Shown here: one piece after another, positions 19,945-28,670 of the stretch
How positions within the stretch are numbered: the stretch's first letter is position 1
Layout: each line of letters starts with the position of its first letter
Notes under the pieces: model-generated
Databases searched by the model: none
What the model was told of the DNA's origin: nothing
The model's input: only the letters and a program-made list of their open reading frames with translations
NCBI GenBank assembly: GCA_946480695.1
Contig: CAMLKG010000020.1
Location: 1-64,000, forward strand
Direction of reading: 5' to 3'
Length of the DNA: 64,000 nt
Origin: an uncultured Cellvibrio sp.
Lineage (GTDB): Bacteria > Pseudomonadota > Gammaproteobacteria > Pseudomonadales > Cellvibrionaceae
Translations under genes and position numbers: made by a program

Positions 19945-20340
19945 ATGATACCCATGGCAAAACCTGCCGTTACCGACCTGGATCGCCAAATCGGGCGACG
20001 CCTTAAGAAACTTCGCCAGCAAACTGATATCAGCGCCGGGGCCCTGGCCGAGGCAATCGGTTCTACCCAGCAGCAAATTTCCCGTTATGAAAACGGTGAA
20101 AACAAACTCAGTGCCTCCCAGCTTTATTTAGTTGCCCAATCGTTGGGGATGCCGCTGTCCTGGTTTTTCCTGGATTGCACGCCCGACCCTGTGCCGTTGC
20201 TAGTGAAAGAACCAACCCCGAATTACCTGCGCAGTATCATTGAGGAAGAACTCACTTCGATGGAGGCTTTTTGGCCGCGCCTCAATCAAGCCCAACGCAC
20301 CGCCGTCATAAAATTAGTGGATTCGATTGTTATCAAATAA
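19945..20340 (+). CDS. XRE-family regulator with C-terminal helical domain
   Basis: 131-residue regulator. The helix-turn-helix spans about residues 12-70: IGRRLKKLRQQTDISAGAL, STQQQISRYENGENKLSAS, LYLVAQSLGMPLSWFF. The C-terminal half (PTPNYLRSIIEEELTSM...) is helical and may mediate oligomerisation. Resembles the XRE proteins with a short C-terminal arm found in alphaproteobacterial and gammaproteobacterial chromosomes. A second ATG is at 19954. Twelve bases separate it from the methyltransferase gene, so they are probably co-transcribed. Confidence 0.85.
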   Translation: MIPMAKPAVTDLDRQIGRRLKKLRQQTDISAGALAEAIGSTQQQISRYENGENKLSASQLYLVAQSLGMPLSWFFLDCTPDPVPLLVKEPTPNYLRSIIEEELTSMEAFWPRLNQAQRTAVIKLVDSIVIK

Positions 20341-20352
20341 CCCGCTTTCCGG

Positions 20353-20868
20353 ATGCCCATGTCGAATTACCATTGCATAATCCCTTCGCCTGTCGGCCCG
20401 CTTACGCTTGTTGCCAGCGATAAAGGATTAGCGGCGGTATTGTGGGAAAAAGATGATCCGGCACGGGTAAACATTGACCTGGGTAATTATGCGGGCCATC
20501 ACCAGGTGCTGGGTGAAACTGAAAAACAATTGGGTGAATATTTCGCGGGAAAGCGCACGGGATTTGAATTGCCGCTGGATTTTTACGGCACGGAATTCCA
20601 ACAGCGAGTGTGGCAAGCGTTGCTCACCATTCCCTACGGTGAAACACGCAGCTACTTGCAAATTGCGCGGCAAATCGACAATGAAAAATCCGTGCGTGCC
20701 GTTGGGGCGGCTAATGGAAAAAATCCCATTTCCATTATTGCGCCTTGCCATCGTGTTATTGGTTCCTCGGGAAAACTGACCGGCTTTGCCGGTGGGCTGG
20801 AAGCCAAAGCATTTTTATTGCGCCTGGAATCGCCAGCGATGCAAACGGATTTGTGGAATCCCCGGTAA
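20353..20868 (+). CDS. ogt: Methylated-DNA-protein cysteine methyltransferase
   Basis: 171-residue suicide DNA-repair enzyme that transfers the alkyl group of O6-alkylguanine to its own cysteine. The active-site motif IIAPCHRVIG places the acceptor at Cys132. GTEFQQRVWQALLTIPYGET is the DNA-binding wing-helix region, and LTGFAGGLEAK closes the domain. Length and lack of an AraC-like N-terminal domain indicate the Ogt rather than the Ada type. An in-frame ATG at 20359 is an alternative start. Confidence 0.92.
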   Translation: MPMSNYHCIIPSPVGPLTLVASDKGLAAVLWEKDDPARVNIDLGNYAGHHQVLGETEKQLGEYFAGKRTGFELPLDFYGTEFQQRVWQALLTIPYGETRSYLQIARQIDNEKSVRAVGAANGKNPISIIAPCHRVIGSSGKLTGFAGGLEAKAFLLRLESPAMQTDLWNPR

Positions 20869-20880
20869 AAAATATCCTCG

Positions 20881-21753
20881 CTAAGGGCAATCCTTCGCAC
20901 AGAATTTAACATTGTTTATCCAGGGTTCGAATAAACGGCCGTAATAAATATCCGCAATAAAACGAATTTTTTGCCTGGCGTCGCCATCGCGCGGAAAATC
21001 GTTCGCCAACGCGTTGGGAATATAAAGTGATTCAACCGCCAGGTTTGCTATCTGGATGTCGGTAGTTCGCTGTTCCGGTTTATCACAACGGTTGTATCCG
21101 GTTTGTATATCGGCGGGCACCATAAACAGTGTGGCGCCATCGGCCGATTGGCGCCGGCGCATGGATAACTCCAATAAATTCCTATCGGCGGCGGCATCTA
21201 TCGCAAAGAGCCGCGATTTGGATTTCTTCGCGGCCTCCAATAACTCGACGGCGCCCTTGCGTTTATTGGCTAATTCCTTTTCCGCTAATCCGGTATTGGA
21301 AGCGGGCGCCAGGTTCTGTATCAAGGTATGATAACGCTCGGCGCGCGCCACATAATCCACATAACTTTGTCCGTTAAATTCCAGTAGCACCCAACCCCCC
21401 CGTTTATGGTGGATACGATTGGTTTTTTCGCAGGTGGGGAAATTAAAACTGGCAAAATGGGCTTCACTTAACTGCAAGCGCCGGTCGTGGTACCAATGCC
21501 ACTCATCCATCCCCGGGTCTACCGGCTCGGTATGCGGCGTGGCCCATTGCAGGCTAACGCGTGCGCTCGAATCTTCCCTGGCAAAACCATAGTTGTAAGG
21601 CAAGCGCAATTCGCGTTCGCTTAATTGCAACTGGGCTACAACCTGCGTGCGGTTCACATAAACCCTGCCCAGTACAAACGCGTTAACCAGCAGCACAAAA
21701 CCCATGGCTAGCCATAACAATTTATTGTTCAACATTAACCTCGGGATTTTCAT
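20881..21753 (-). CDS. GDYXXLXY/DUF4824-like membrane-anchored protein
   Basis: 290 residues with one N-terminal membrane segment (LWLAMGFVLLVNAFVLGRV, about residues 13-31) and a large periplasmic part. Its coding start overlaps the end of the DUF2157 gene by four bases. DUF2157 proteins are typically followed by a GDYXXLXY-type protein; here the text (LRLPYNYGFAREDSSAR, GWVLLEFNGQSYVDY, DIYYGRLFEPW) looks like that partner or the related DUF4824 family. The function is unknown. The C-terminus carries two cysteines (FCAKDC). Confidence 0.7.
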   Translation of the reverse strand: MKIPRLMLNNKLLWLAMGFVLLVNAFVLGRVYVNRTQVVAQLQLSERELRLPYNYGFAREDSSARVSLQWATPHTEPVDPGMDEWHWYHDRRLQLSEAHFASFNFPTCEKTNRIHHKRGGWVLLEFNGQSYVDYVARAERYHTLIQNLAPASNTGLAEKELANKRKGAVELLEAAKKSKSRLFAIDAAADRNLLELSMRRRQSADGATLFMVPADIQTGYNRCDKPEQRTTDIQIANLAVESLYIPNALANDFPRDGDARQKIRFIADIYYGRLFEPWINNVKFCAKDCP

Positions 21754-22820
21754 GCGCGGCTCCCTGCTTGTTGTGCTTTACGTAAACGGTTAAAAACCAT
21801 TAATGCCAAAATCGCGGTAAGGCCAATCAAAAAGAAGAATAAATACTTGGGTAACCAATCCCACCACCAATCAAAAAACTTGGTATACAGGAACAGTGCA
21901 AAAAACACATTGCCGGTGAGCATTAAATTAACCGCTTTGGTCCGCAAGCCATAGATAACCAGCAAGGCACTGCCAACAAAACCTGCTATCTGGTAAACCC
22001 CTTCAATCACATCATTTGACCAAGGCAAATAACTGCTGGCACCCCAATTGGAAAGGATCAATACCGCGATGAAAAAAACCACTGCGGATAATATTTGGTA
22101 AATTGCCGCGAAACCGTGGAAACGCGCCTGGCGAAGCAACAAAGGCAAAACGAAAAAAATCATGGCGGGCAGGAAAAAATGTTCGGGATATTCACCGGCG
22201 TAAATCCAATAACTGCCCATCCAGGTACCCAACCTGGCACCGATAAAAATAAAGCTGCAAATAATTGCCGCCGCCAATAGCAAGCGTACCTGCAACATAT
22301 ACGCGAGCAGGAATCCATACATTGCAAAGGCGGCAAAGGCATTGGGTGAAGGGTGCAGGTTAAAAATACTGCCCATCATGACAATGTTTAATACCCAACC
22401 CGCAAACGACACCAGGGCGGCGAGCCTCGCGTAGTAACCGGAATCGTCAAAACGCTGTACCAATACCGCCACTGCCAAGCCCAGCAGCGGTGCGGAAATT
22501 AAAATCGCCACCTGCGTGGCTGTCGCAAAATAGCCCCAGTATTGATAAAACAGGAAAAACAAACTTGCCGCCAACGCGCTCGCACCCAGGAACGAAACGA
22601 TTTGCATCCCCAGCGATAAATGCCGCGCCCGCTCATTCAAATCTACGTCTTGCGACTGCTGTAACTCACGCAACAAACCATCGTGATACTGGCGAATGCG
22701 TTCAGCGTTATCCACCGGCAGTTGCAACAAGCCTTGCCCTTCCAGCAAGGCCTGCTCCGCACGAAAAGCCCGAACCTGGTCAGCCCGCGCTTGCGCCTGT
22801 GTTTTGGTGAGAGTGGTCAT
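21750..22820 (-). CDS. DUF2157-like polytopic membrane protein
   Basis: 356 residues: a helical cytoplasmic N-terminal domain (about 1-75, rich in Gln, Arg and Glu) followed by roughly ten hydrophobic segments. This is the plan of DUF2157 proteins, whose role is unknown. AAGGATAACC ahead of the ATG at 22820 supports the start. It forms a two-gene unit with the overlapping anchored protein downstream, implying a membrane complex. Confidence 0.7.
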   Translation of the reverse strand: MTTLTKTQAQARADQVRAFRAEQALLEGQGLLQLPVDNAERIRQYHDGLLRELQQSQDVDLNERARHLSLGMQIVSFLGASALAASLFFLFYQYWGYFATATQVAILISAPLLGLAVAVLVQRFDDSGYYARLAALVSFAGWVLNIVMMGSIFNLHPSPNAFAAFAMYGFLLAYMLQVRLLLAAAIICSFIFIGARLGTWMGSYWIYAGEYPEHFFLPAMIFFVLPLLLRQARFHGFAAIYQILSAVVFFIAVLILSNWGASSYLPWSNDVIEGVYQIAGFVGSALLVIYGLRTKAVNLMLTGNVFFALFLYTKFFDWWWDWLPKYLFFFLIGLTAILALMVFNRLRKAQQAGSRA

Positions 22821-22972
22821 GGTTATCCTTTTCTTACTATTTCTATGGGTAAGTTTTGCAGCTTATGCAATCTCCCTGAAATAATGAAGTACCTTGTATA
22901 GAATAATCCCGCTATCCATAGATTAGCGCTGAACCTGTTTGCGGCGGTGCTTGATAATACTTGGGGAATATA

Positions 22973-23395
22973 ATGAAAATGCTGCTAAAACTGTTGGTTT
23001 GTATATTCACACTATCTACTGCAATAGGCCAGACGCCGGATAAGGAACAATCTTTTGAACTATTCTGGATCAAATTTCGCAATGCTGTTTTAACCGAAGA
23101 CTACCCTTCACTCAATAAACTGGTTAAGTTCCCGCTCGAAGTAAAAGGTGTTGACGATGAAACGCCAGCAAACTTTTATGTTCAAGGCGAACTTGCAGAG
23201 ATATTTCCTAAATTACTGGATCAAGTTGTTTACAACTACGAGAAAGAAGATCTTGAAGAAAATAGTTTGCGAGAACTGATCCGAAAGAAGGAAGTAATTA
23301 CAATAGCTACAAATAAGACTCATCATCGGGTGGATCAGTTTGAATTCCAAAATATTAATGGTCAATGGATGCTAACCAAGGCTTATTTGGAATAG
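22973..23395 (+). CDS. Exported hypothetical protein
   Basis: 140 residues from ATG 22973, with GGGGA six bases upstream; the frame extends to an unlikely TTG at 22961. Signal peptide (MKMLLKLLVCIFTLSTAIGQ), then a soluble, acidic domain with ELFWIKFRNAVLTEDYPSL and closing NGQWMLTKAYLE. The pattern 'residues devoted to a load or test of a stress-type NTF2-like fold' is suggested by the closing motif but not proven. No family recognised. Confidence 0.6.
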   Translation: MKMLLKLLVCIFTLSTAIGQTPDKEQSFELFWIKFRNAVLTEDYPSLNKLVKFPLEVKGVDDETPANFYVQGELAEIFPKLLDQVVYNYEKEDLEENSLRELIRKKEVITIATNKTHHRVDQFEFQNINGQWMLTKAYLE

Positions 23396-23407
23396 GCGAC
23401 AATAATG

Positions 23408-23448
23408 CAATCTTGTGATTATTATTTTTCGGTAATGGCACAAGATTG
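23408..23448 (+). terminator. Long inverted repeat after the exported-protein gene
   Basis: CAATCTTGTG (23408-23417) and CACAAGATTG (23439-23448) form a 10-base perfect stem with a 21-base AT-rich loop, 13 bases after the stop. There is no T-run, so its action as a terminator is uncertain; it may stabilise the 3' end. Confidence 0.4.
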
Positions 23449-23684
23449 TGTTCAATTATGAATACATAGGCCCCTCCGCAATACCTGATGTAAACCCGCC
23501 ATTCATTTATCTTTCCTCTGCAAAAAATAACCGCTGTTGAAAAAATCCAGTCCGTCCTTCCTCAGTGCAACCAACATTCGTATTGCGTGTCTTTTAGTGA
23601 TATGGAAAAACCTGTGTAGCAGTGATTGGGTGGTTCTCCATATCCAAACTGAAAATCTCCAATTATGTGGCTTGGAGGATAGCG

Positions 23685-24185
23685 ATGAGATCATTAACCT
23701 ATTTTGCAGTTTTTCTGGCCTTAGTGGCCATGGTCGGATGTAGCGATAATAAAGGGGATGGAATTGCGACAGCGGCATCTACTTCTTCTGCTGACCCGGA
23801 GTTGGCGGAATTGAACCAATTGATCAACTTGCCGATAAAACCGATACGGGTAACGTGGGAGATAAATAAAGTTGCCGTGCCATCCGCGAAGCTGGATACC
23901 GATGATTGGAGTTTGATTGCGCGCATGGAAGTGGAAAAGAAAGACCTGAAAATCATCACCAATACGCCACTGCCAAATAAAGTTATTAAATTACCCCAAT
24001 ATGCTGTGGAACCCTGGATAGAGGATATTCTCGCCTCCAAATTCAAATTGGATGAAACAAGCGAATTCTATACCCCATTGGGAACTATGCTTAGCGCGGA
24101 ACAATTTTATCGCGATCCGCTTTTAACCGGCGCGATTTACCTGATTAGTGAAACTGAAATATTACTTTTCTTGCAGACAAAGTAA
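23685..24185 (+). CDS. Hypothetical lipoprotein
   Basis: 166 residues from ATG 23685, chosen because GGAGG lies six bases upstream; the frame extends to 23622. The N-terminus is a lipoprotein signal with lipobox LVAMVGC. The mature part begins with a Ser/Ala-rich linker and then a domain with DTDDWSLIARMEVEKKDLK and a closing TGAIYLISETEILLFLQ. No known family. It precedes the cellulase gene by about 400 bases. Confidence 0.6.
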   Translation: MRSLTYFAVFLALVAMVGCSDNKGDGIATAASTSSADPELAELNQLINLPIKPIRVTWEINKVAVPSAKLDTDDWSLIARMEVEKKDLKIITNTPLPNKVIKLPQYAVEPWIEDILASKFKLDETSEFYTPLGTMLSAEQFYRDPLLTGAIYLISETEILLFLQTK

Positions 24186-24250
24186 TCCTTTTAAGTTTTG
24201 GATTAACTGTCGTTAAATAAAACAATATTGAAATTTACGACGCCATTTTT

Positions 24251-24267
24251 TTGCGTAAGTTATGCAA
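24251..24267. promoter_or_regulatory. TTGCGTAA-G-TTATGCAA near-palindrome
   Basis: An 8-1-8 inverted repeat with one mismatch, about 320 bases before the cellulase start. It has the form of an operator for a LacI-type or similar dimer. No regulator gene adjoins it. Confidence 0.35.
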
Positions 24268-24319
24268 ATAAAAATGTGGCGGGGATTTTATTTCGGCGCC
24301 TGTATTTTCCTAAATAAAT

Positions 24320-24353
24320 TTGTTAATGATTGAGCCAGCTTGTTAATCATTGA
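24320..24353. repeat. 14-base direct repeats 20 bases apart upstream of the cellulase
   Basis: TTGTTAATGATTGA (24320-24333) and TTGTTAATCATTGA (24340-24353) differ at one base and are spaced exactly 20 bases start to start, about two helical turns. This spacing suits two protomers bound on the same face, as for an activator of the cellulase gene. Confidence 0.5.
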
Positions 24354-24583
24354 TATAAATGGTTGCCACCTGTGTTTATTGATGAAATTTTGATAGTAAA
24401 TAAAAATTAATCATTTTTTTAATAATTTAGATGCTACTAATTTTTTATTCATTTTCATTAACTTGATCTATTACCGTTTTTTCTTCTTCCCTGACGCTAA
24501 TAATCCGCCTCCGCATATGTATCACCATGCTCCTTTGCGAAATTGCAGTTCCGATTGACTCAATTTTTTTAACGAGGGGAACA

Positions 24584-27500
24584 ATGAAAATCTCAACTAT
24601 TTTTTTACGGCGATCCGTCGCTACCATCATAGGAATGCTTGCGTTGCATTCCGCGTCCAGTCATGCAGCACGATGTGAATACGTGATCCAGAATGAATGG
24701 GGCGGCGGTTTTGTTGCCGCAGTGCGTATAACCAATGACACCGCCACCGCTATTGAAGGTTGGTCGGTGAGCTGGAGTTATACCGATGGCTCCACACGTA
24801 CCGGTGGTTGGAACGCCAATATTTCCGGTAGCAATCCATACACGGCCACCGGTGTGGGTTGGAATGACCGGATTGCGCCGGGGCAAACCATTGAATTCGG
24901 TGTGATGGGAAATAAAAGTAACGGTGTTCCTGCCGAACGCCCGACGGTCACCGGTGCAATCTGCGGCGGATCGACCTCCAGCGAGGCCAGCAGCAGTGCC
25001 GCGAGTAGCGCGGTTGATTCCAGCAGTTCCATGGATTTTGGCAGCAGTTCTTCAGAGCTGGTGTTTTCAAGCAGTTCGAGTGTTGAGTCTTCATCCAGCT
25101 CACCTGATGTATCCAGTGAATCCAGCAGTTCCGAGCTTTCAACCAGCTCAGCATCTTCAATGAGCCAGGAATCCTCAAGCTCTTCATTACTCTCATCGGT
25201 TGCGTCCTCATCCGTCTCCAGCAGCACCAGTTCGGAAGGCCCGATGGATGACCATCCATTGGATAACCCCTTCGTCGGTGCACGCTGGTATGTGGACCCT
25301 GTTTGGTCGGCAAAAGCCCGTGCAGAGGTGGGCGGTGACAAAGTCGCACGTTTTAACACGGCGGTGTGGATGGATCGCATCGGTGCCATCGACCCGGCGG
25401 AAGGCTTCGGCTTGCGCGATCACCTGGATGCCGCCCTGGAGCAAGGGGCAAACCTGATCCAGATCGTGGTGTACGATTTGCCCAACCGCGATTGCCATGC
25501 GCTGGCGTCCAACGGTGAGCTGGACCAGGGGCCGGAAGGCACCCTGCGCTACCGCACCGAATACATCGATGTGATAGCCGGGATTTTTGCGGACCCGCGC
25601 TATAGCAATTTGCGCATAGTGGCGATTATCGAGCCGGATTCCCTGCCCAACCTGGTCACCAACCTGAGCGATCCGGATTGCCAATTGGCGACCGACCCCA
25701 CAGACGGTTATGTGGCCAACACCCGCTACACCCTCAATAAGCTGTCGCAAATTCCGAACGTGTACAGCTATGTGGATATCGGCCATTCCGGCTGGCTGGG
25801 CTGGGATGACAATTTCGGCAAGGCAATTACCTTAATCGGCGATGCGATCAAGAGCACCGACAATGGCGTACGCTCCATTGCCGGTTTCGTATCCAACACC
25901 GCCGGTTACACGCCCACCCACGAACCCTTCCTGGACGCCCTGGCCAGCAGCGCGTTCCCCGGCAGCGGTGGCGGTATGCAAGTACGCCAGGCCAGCTTCT
26001 ACGAATGGAATCCGTACTTTAGTGAAGTTTCCTACGTACAGGCGTGGCGGACACGCATGATCGCAGCCGGTTTCCCGGAAAGCATCGGGATGTTGATCGA
26101 TACCTCGCGCAATGGCTGGGGCGGATTGGATCGCCCGACCGCGCAATCCACCAGCACTGTCCTCGATACCTTTGTGAATGAGTCACGGGTGGATCGCCGT
26201 ATCCATCGCGGTAACTGGTGTAACCAACCCGGCGGTATCGGTGAACGTCCGCAAGCGACCCCGGCACCGGGTGTTGATGCTTACGTGTGGGTAAAACCAC
26301 CAGGGGAATCTGACGGCGCCGCATCAGAAGAGTTGTCATTCGATCCGCTTGACCCGGCCAAAGGCTTCGACCGCATGTGCGACCCGACCTACACCCGCAG
26401 CGAAGGTAACAATGCGAGCGTAGGCAGCGGTGCCTTGGCCAATGCGCCCGTGGCCGGTCGCTGGTTCCCGGAAGCCTTCCAGTTGCTGGTGCAAAATGCC
26501 TATCCGGCGCTGGATGATGTTCCCGCTTCCAGCTCTGCATCGTCCAGCTCAGCACCTGCTTCGAGCAGCTCGGTTGTATCCAGCTCGGAAGAGTCCAGTT
26601 CGGAGTCATCCAGTTTGGTCGCTTCCAGCGTTGATGCATCCAGTTCAGTAACCTTCAGTTCTGAACCGGCAAGTTCTGAAGCATCGAGTTCCGAAGCTTC
26701 AAGTTCGGAAGCATCCAGCTCTATCGAAAGCTCCAGTTCTGAACTGAGTTCAAACTCGGAGGCCAGCTCCAGCGTGTCCTCTTCCGAACAAAGTTCGAGC
26801 GCTGCCAACCAGGCGCCAGAGGCGAACCTGACGGTAGTTATGTCGGGCTCCACCGTCCATGTGAATGGCCGCGCGTCTGTGGATGCCGAAGGGGATGAAT
26901 TGACCTACCAAATCGACTTCGGTGACGGTACTACGCTCCAGTACCCCGAAGCCTGGCATACCTACCCGGCCAGCGGCAGTTACACGGTCACGCTAACCGT
27001 CTCTGATGGCAACAGTTCAACCATTGCCACCGAAACCGTTGAAGCCCAGGCCGCCGAAGGCAACCATGCCCCGGTTGCCAGGTTGAGCGTAGCGCGCACG
27101 GGCTTGAACATCGTCGCCTTCGGCTCAAGCTCTTTTGACGCGGACAACGACGAACTGAGCTACCTGTGGGATTTTGGCACCGGGGATATGCCCGGCAACA
27201 ACGCCCACGTCTTCAATGATTGTGAGTCGGAAACCTCGGTCGCGGTGCCGCGCCTGGTCACCTTGACCGTTTTTGACGGTGAACTGGCCGATACCCAACA
27301 AGCCAGCTTTAACCAGCCCTGCGGAATCTTTGAGGAAATAACCGCCGTTGCCGAATTTACCTGGCGCGTGGAAGGCAACAGCCTATACGTTGATGCAAGT
27401 GATTCGAGCGACGCCGTTTACTTGACGTGGGATTTTGGGGATGGCAGCAGCGCGGTAGGCCTGTCGGCTTCCCACACCTACGCTGAACCGGGTACCTACC

Positions 27501-28348
27501 CGGTCACACTGACGGCATACGGCCCCACTAATCCCGGTGTCAAAACCCTGGAAGTCACTGTGGGTCAAACGGCGAGCAGCGCATCAACCAGTTCGGAGGG
27601 CGTTTCATCCTCTTCCGTTGATAGCAGCAGTTCCTCATCGCTCAGCTCAACAAGCTCCAGCTCGTCCAGTTCGGTCGCTGCCGAACCCAATTCCTACGTA
27701 GCGCCAAGGGCGCAAACCGCACCGGAAATTGACGGCACTATCGACGCGGTATGGGAACAAGCGGCCTGGGCACCGATCAATGTGTTCTGGCTTGGCACCC
27801 AGCCCAATCCAACCGCAGAGGACTACGCCGGCCAATACAAAGCGCTGTGGGATGAAAATTATCTCTACCTGCTCTTTGATATCACCGATGAGCGACTCTA
27901 CGACCACACACGGGACCCCTTAAGCAACTACTGGGAAGACGACACCGTGGAAATTTTCATCGACGAAAATAAAAACGGTGGCCCGCACCAGTCCAATACC
28001 TCCGCCTGGGCTTATCACATCAGTAGCTATGGTGACGTGGTGGATTACACCACCTCCGGCCCGCACCTGCTGAATGATCACATCGATGTACGCCTGGTGA
28101 GCATGGGTGACAAACATGTGTGGGAAATGCGCGTGCGCATTTACGGTGAAGACTATGCGGATGACCGGGCCAACACGCCACTCATCCTCACCGCCGGCAA
28201 GGAGATGGGTTTCTCGGCCAGTTACATCGACAACGACGGCAACCCGCAACGCGAAAGCATGATGGGTTCTGTGGACACCCCCGGCCATCGGAACAACCAG
28301 GGCTACCTGGATGCAAGCGTATTCGGCTCGTTGAGGCTTGCTGAATAA
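24584..28348 (+). CDS. cel6A: Multidomain secreted cellulase: CBM2-GH6-PKDx3-CBM9-like
   Basis: Secreted cellulose-degrading enzyme of 1254 residues; start at ATG 24584 because GAGGGG lies just before it and a signal peptide follows. Domains seen: signal; CBM2 (about 29-130); Ser-rich linker; GH6 catalytic domain (about 222-646); Ser-rich linker; three PKD-like repeats (about 742-995), each with a WDFG/IDFGDG-type core; linker; CBM9-like domain (about 1035-1254). Catalytic residues of GH6 are visible: Asp298 in VVYDLPNRDC and the acid Asp352 in IIEPDS. The base region VKPPGESDG follows. GH6 enzymes invert; the long loops hint at a cellobiohydrolase, which is inference. Polyserine linkers are typical of Cellvibrio-type enzymes. 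Confidence 0.93.
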   Translation: MKISTIFLRRSVATIIGMLALHSASSHAARCEYVIQNEWGGGFVAAVRITNDTATAIEGWSVSWSYTDGSTRTGGWNANISGSNPYTATGVGWNDRIAPGQTIEFGVMGNKSNGVPAERPTVTGAICGGSTSSEASSSAASSAVDSSSSMDFGSSSSELVFSSSSSVESSSSSPDVSSESSSSELSTSSASSMSQESSSSSLLSSVASSSVSSSTSSEGPMDDHPLDNPFVGARWYVDPVWSAKARAEVGGDKVARFNTAVWMDRIGAIDPAEGFGLRDHLDAALEQGANLIQIVVYDLPNRDCHALASNGELDQGPEGTLRYRTEYIDVIAGIFADPRYSNLRIVAIIEPDSLPNLVTNLSDPDCQLATDPTDGYVANTRYTLNKLSQIPNVYSYVDIGHSGWLGWDDNFGKAITLIGDAIKSTDNGVRSIAGFVSNTAGYTPTHEPFLDALASSAFPGSGGGMQVRQASFYEWNPYFSEVSYVQAWRTRMIAAGFPESIGMLIDTSRNGWGGLDRPTAQSTSTVLDTFVNESRVDRRIHRGNWCNQPGGIGERPQATPAPGVDAYVWVKPPGESDGAASEELSFDPLDPAKGFDRMCDPTYTRSEGNNASVGSGALANAPVAGRWFPEAFQLLVQNAYPALDDVPASSSASSSSAPASSSSVVSSSEESSSESSSLVASSVDASSSVTFSSEPASSEASSSEASSSEASSSIESSSSELSSNSEASSSVSSSEQSSSAANQAPEANLTVVMSGSTVHVNGRASVDAEGDELTYQIDFGDGTTLQYPEAWHTYPASGSYTVTLTVSDGNSSTIATETVEAQAAEGNHAPVARLSVARTGLNIVAFGSSSFDADNDELSYLWDFGTGDMPGNNAHVFNDCESETSVAVPRLVTLTVFDGELADTQQASFNQPCGIFEEITAVAEFTWRVEGNSLYVDASDSSDAVYLTWDFGDGSSAVGLSASHTYAEPGTYPVTLTAYGPTNPGVKTLEVTVGQTASSASTSSEGVSSSSVDSSSSSSLSSTSSSSSSSVAAEPNSYVAPRAQTAPEIDGTIDAVWEQAAWAPINVFWLGTQPNPTAEDYAGQYKALWDENYLYLLFDITDERLYDHTRDPLSNYWEDDTVEIFIDENKNGGPHQSNTSAWAYHISSYGDVVDYTTSGPHLLNDHIDVRLVSMGDKHVWEMRVRIYGEDYADDRANTPLILTAGKEMGFSASYIDNDGNPQRESMMGSVDTPGHRNNQGYLDASVFGSLRLAE

Positions 28349-28364
28349 TCTTTTTGAAATGAAC

Positions 28365-28396
28365 GAAAAAACCGCCCGTCCACGGGCGGTTTTTTT
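28365..28396 (+). terminator. Rho-independent terminator of the cellulase gene
   Basis: A strong GC stem (CCGCCCG / CGGGCGG) with a four-base loop, preceded by A-run and followed by seven T, 17 bases after the cellulase stop. Symmetric enough to work on both strands. Confidence 0.9.
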
Positions 28397-28670
28397 ATGG
28401 AGTAAATTTGCACCGGCGAGCGACGCAGCGCATTACCAAGAAATACCCAAACATTCAGGAAGCTAAACAATCTCGGGGTAAATATCCGGCATCCGATGGC
28501 AGATAAGATTCCTGGGGAAAGGCGTCACGGAATTTGGAATTAATAGCGAGGTCATAAAAAAACAGCGCATCAATTTAACGGCGGAAGGCGCGATTAATTG
28601 ATGCGGTTTTATTCCAGTGAAAATTTGAAATTGACAGGTACCAAAACCTTAACCCGGATAGGTGGTGTCC
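28397..28670. other. Intergenic region before the CPA1 antiporter
   Basis: No assigned gene. On the minus strand a coding-like stretch near 28459-28578 reads ...FRDAFPQESYLPSDAGYL then stops, without a credible start, so it may be a gene remnant. The inverted repeat at 28566-28605 is listed separately. Confidence 0.4.
28566..28605. repeat. 10-base inverted repeat with T-rich flank
   Basis: CGCATCAATT (28566-28575) and AATTGATGCG (28596-28605) are perfect complements around a 20-base GC-rich loop, followed by GTTTTATT, 66 bases before the antiporter start. It could be a leader hairpin, an operator or the end of an upstream transcript. Confidence 0.5.

Larger units (their letters stand above)
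24186..24583. other. AT-rich upstream region of the cellulase gene
   Basis: No gene seen. This nearly 400-base region should carry the cellulase promoter. Notable elements are the pseudo-palindrome at 24251-24267 and a 14-base direct repeat at 24320-24353, listed separately. A third AT-rich TTAATCATT occurs near 24406. Confidence 0.55.
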
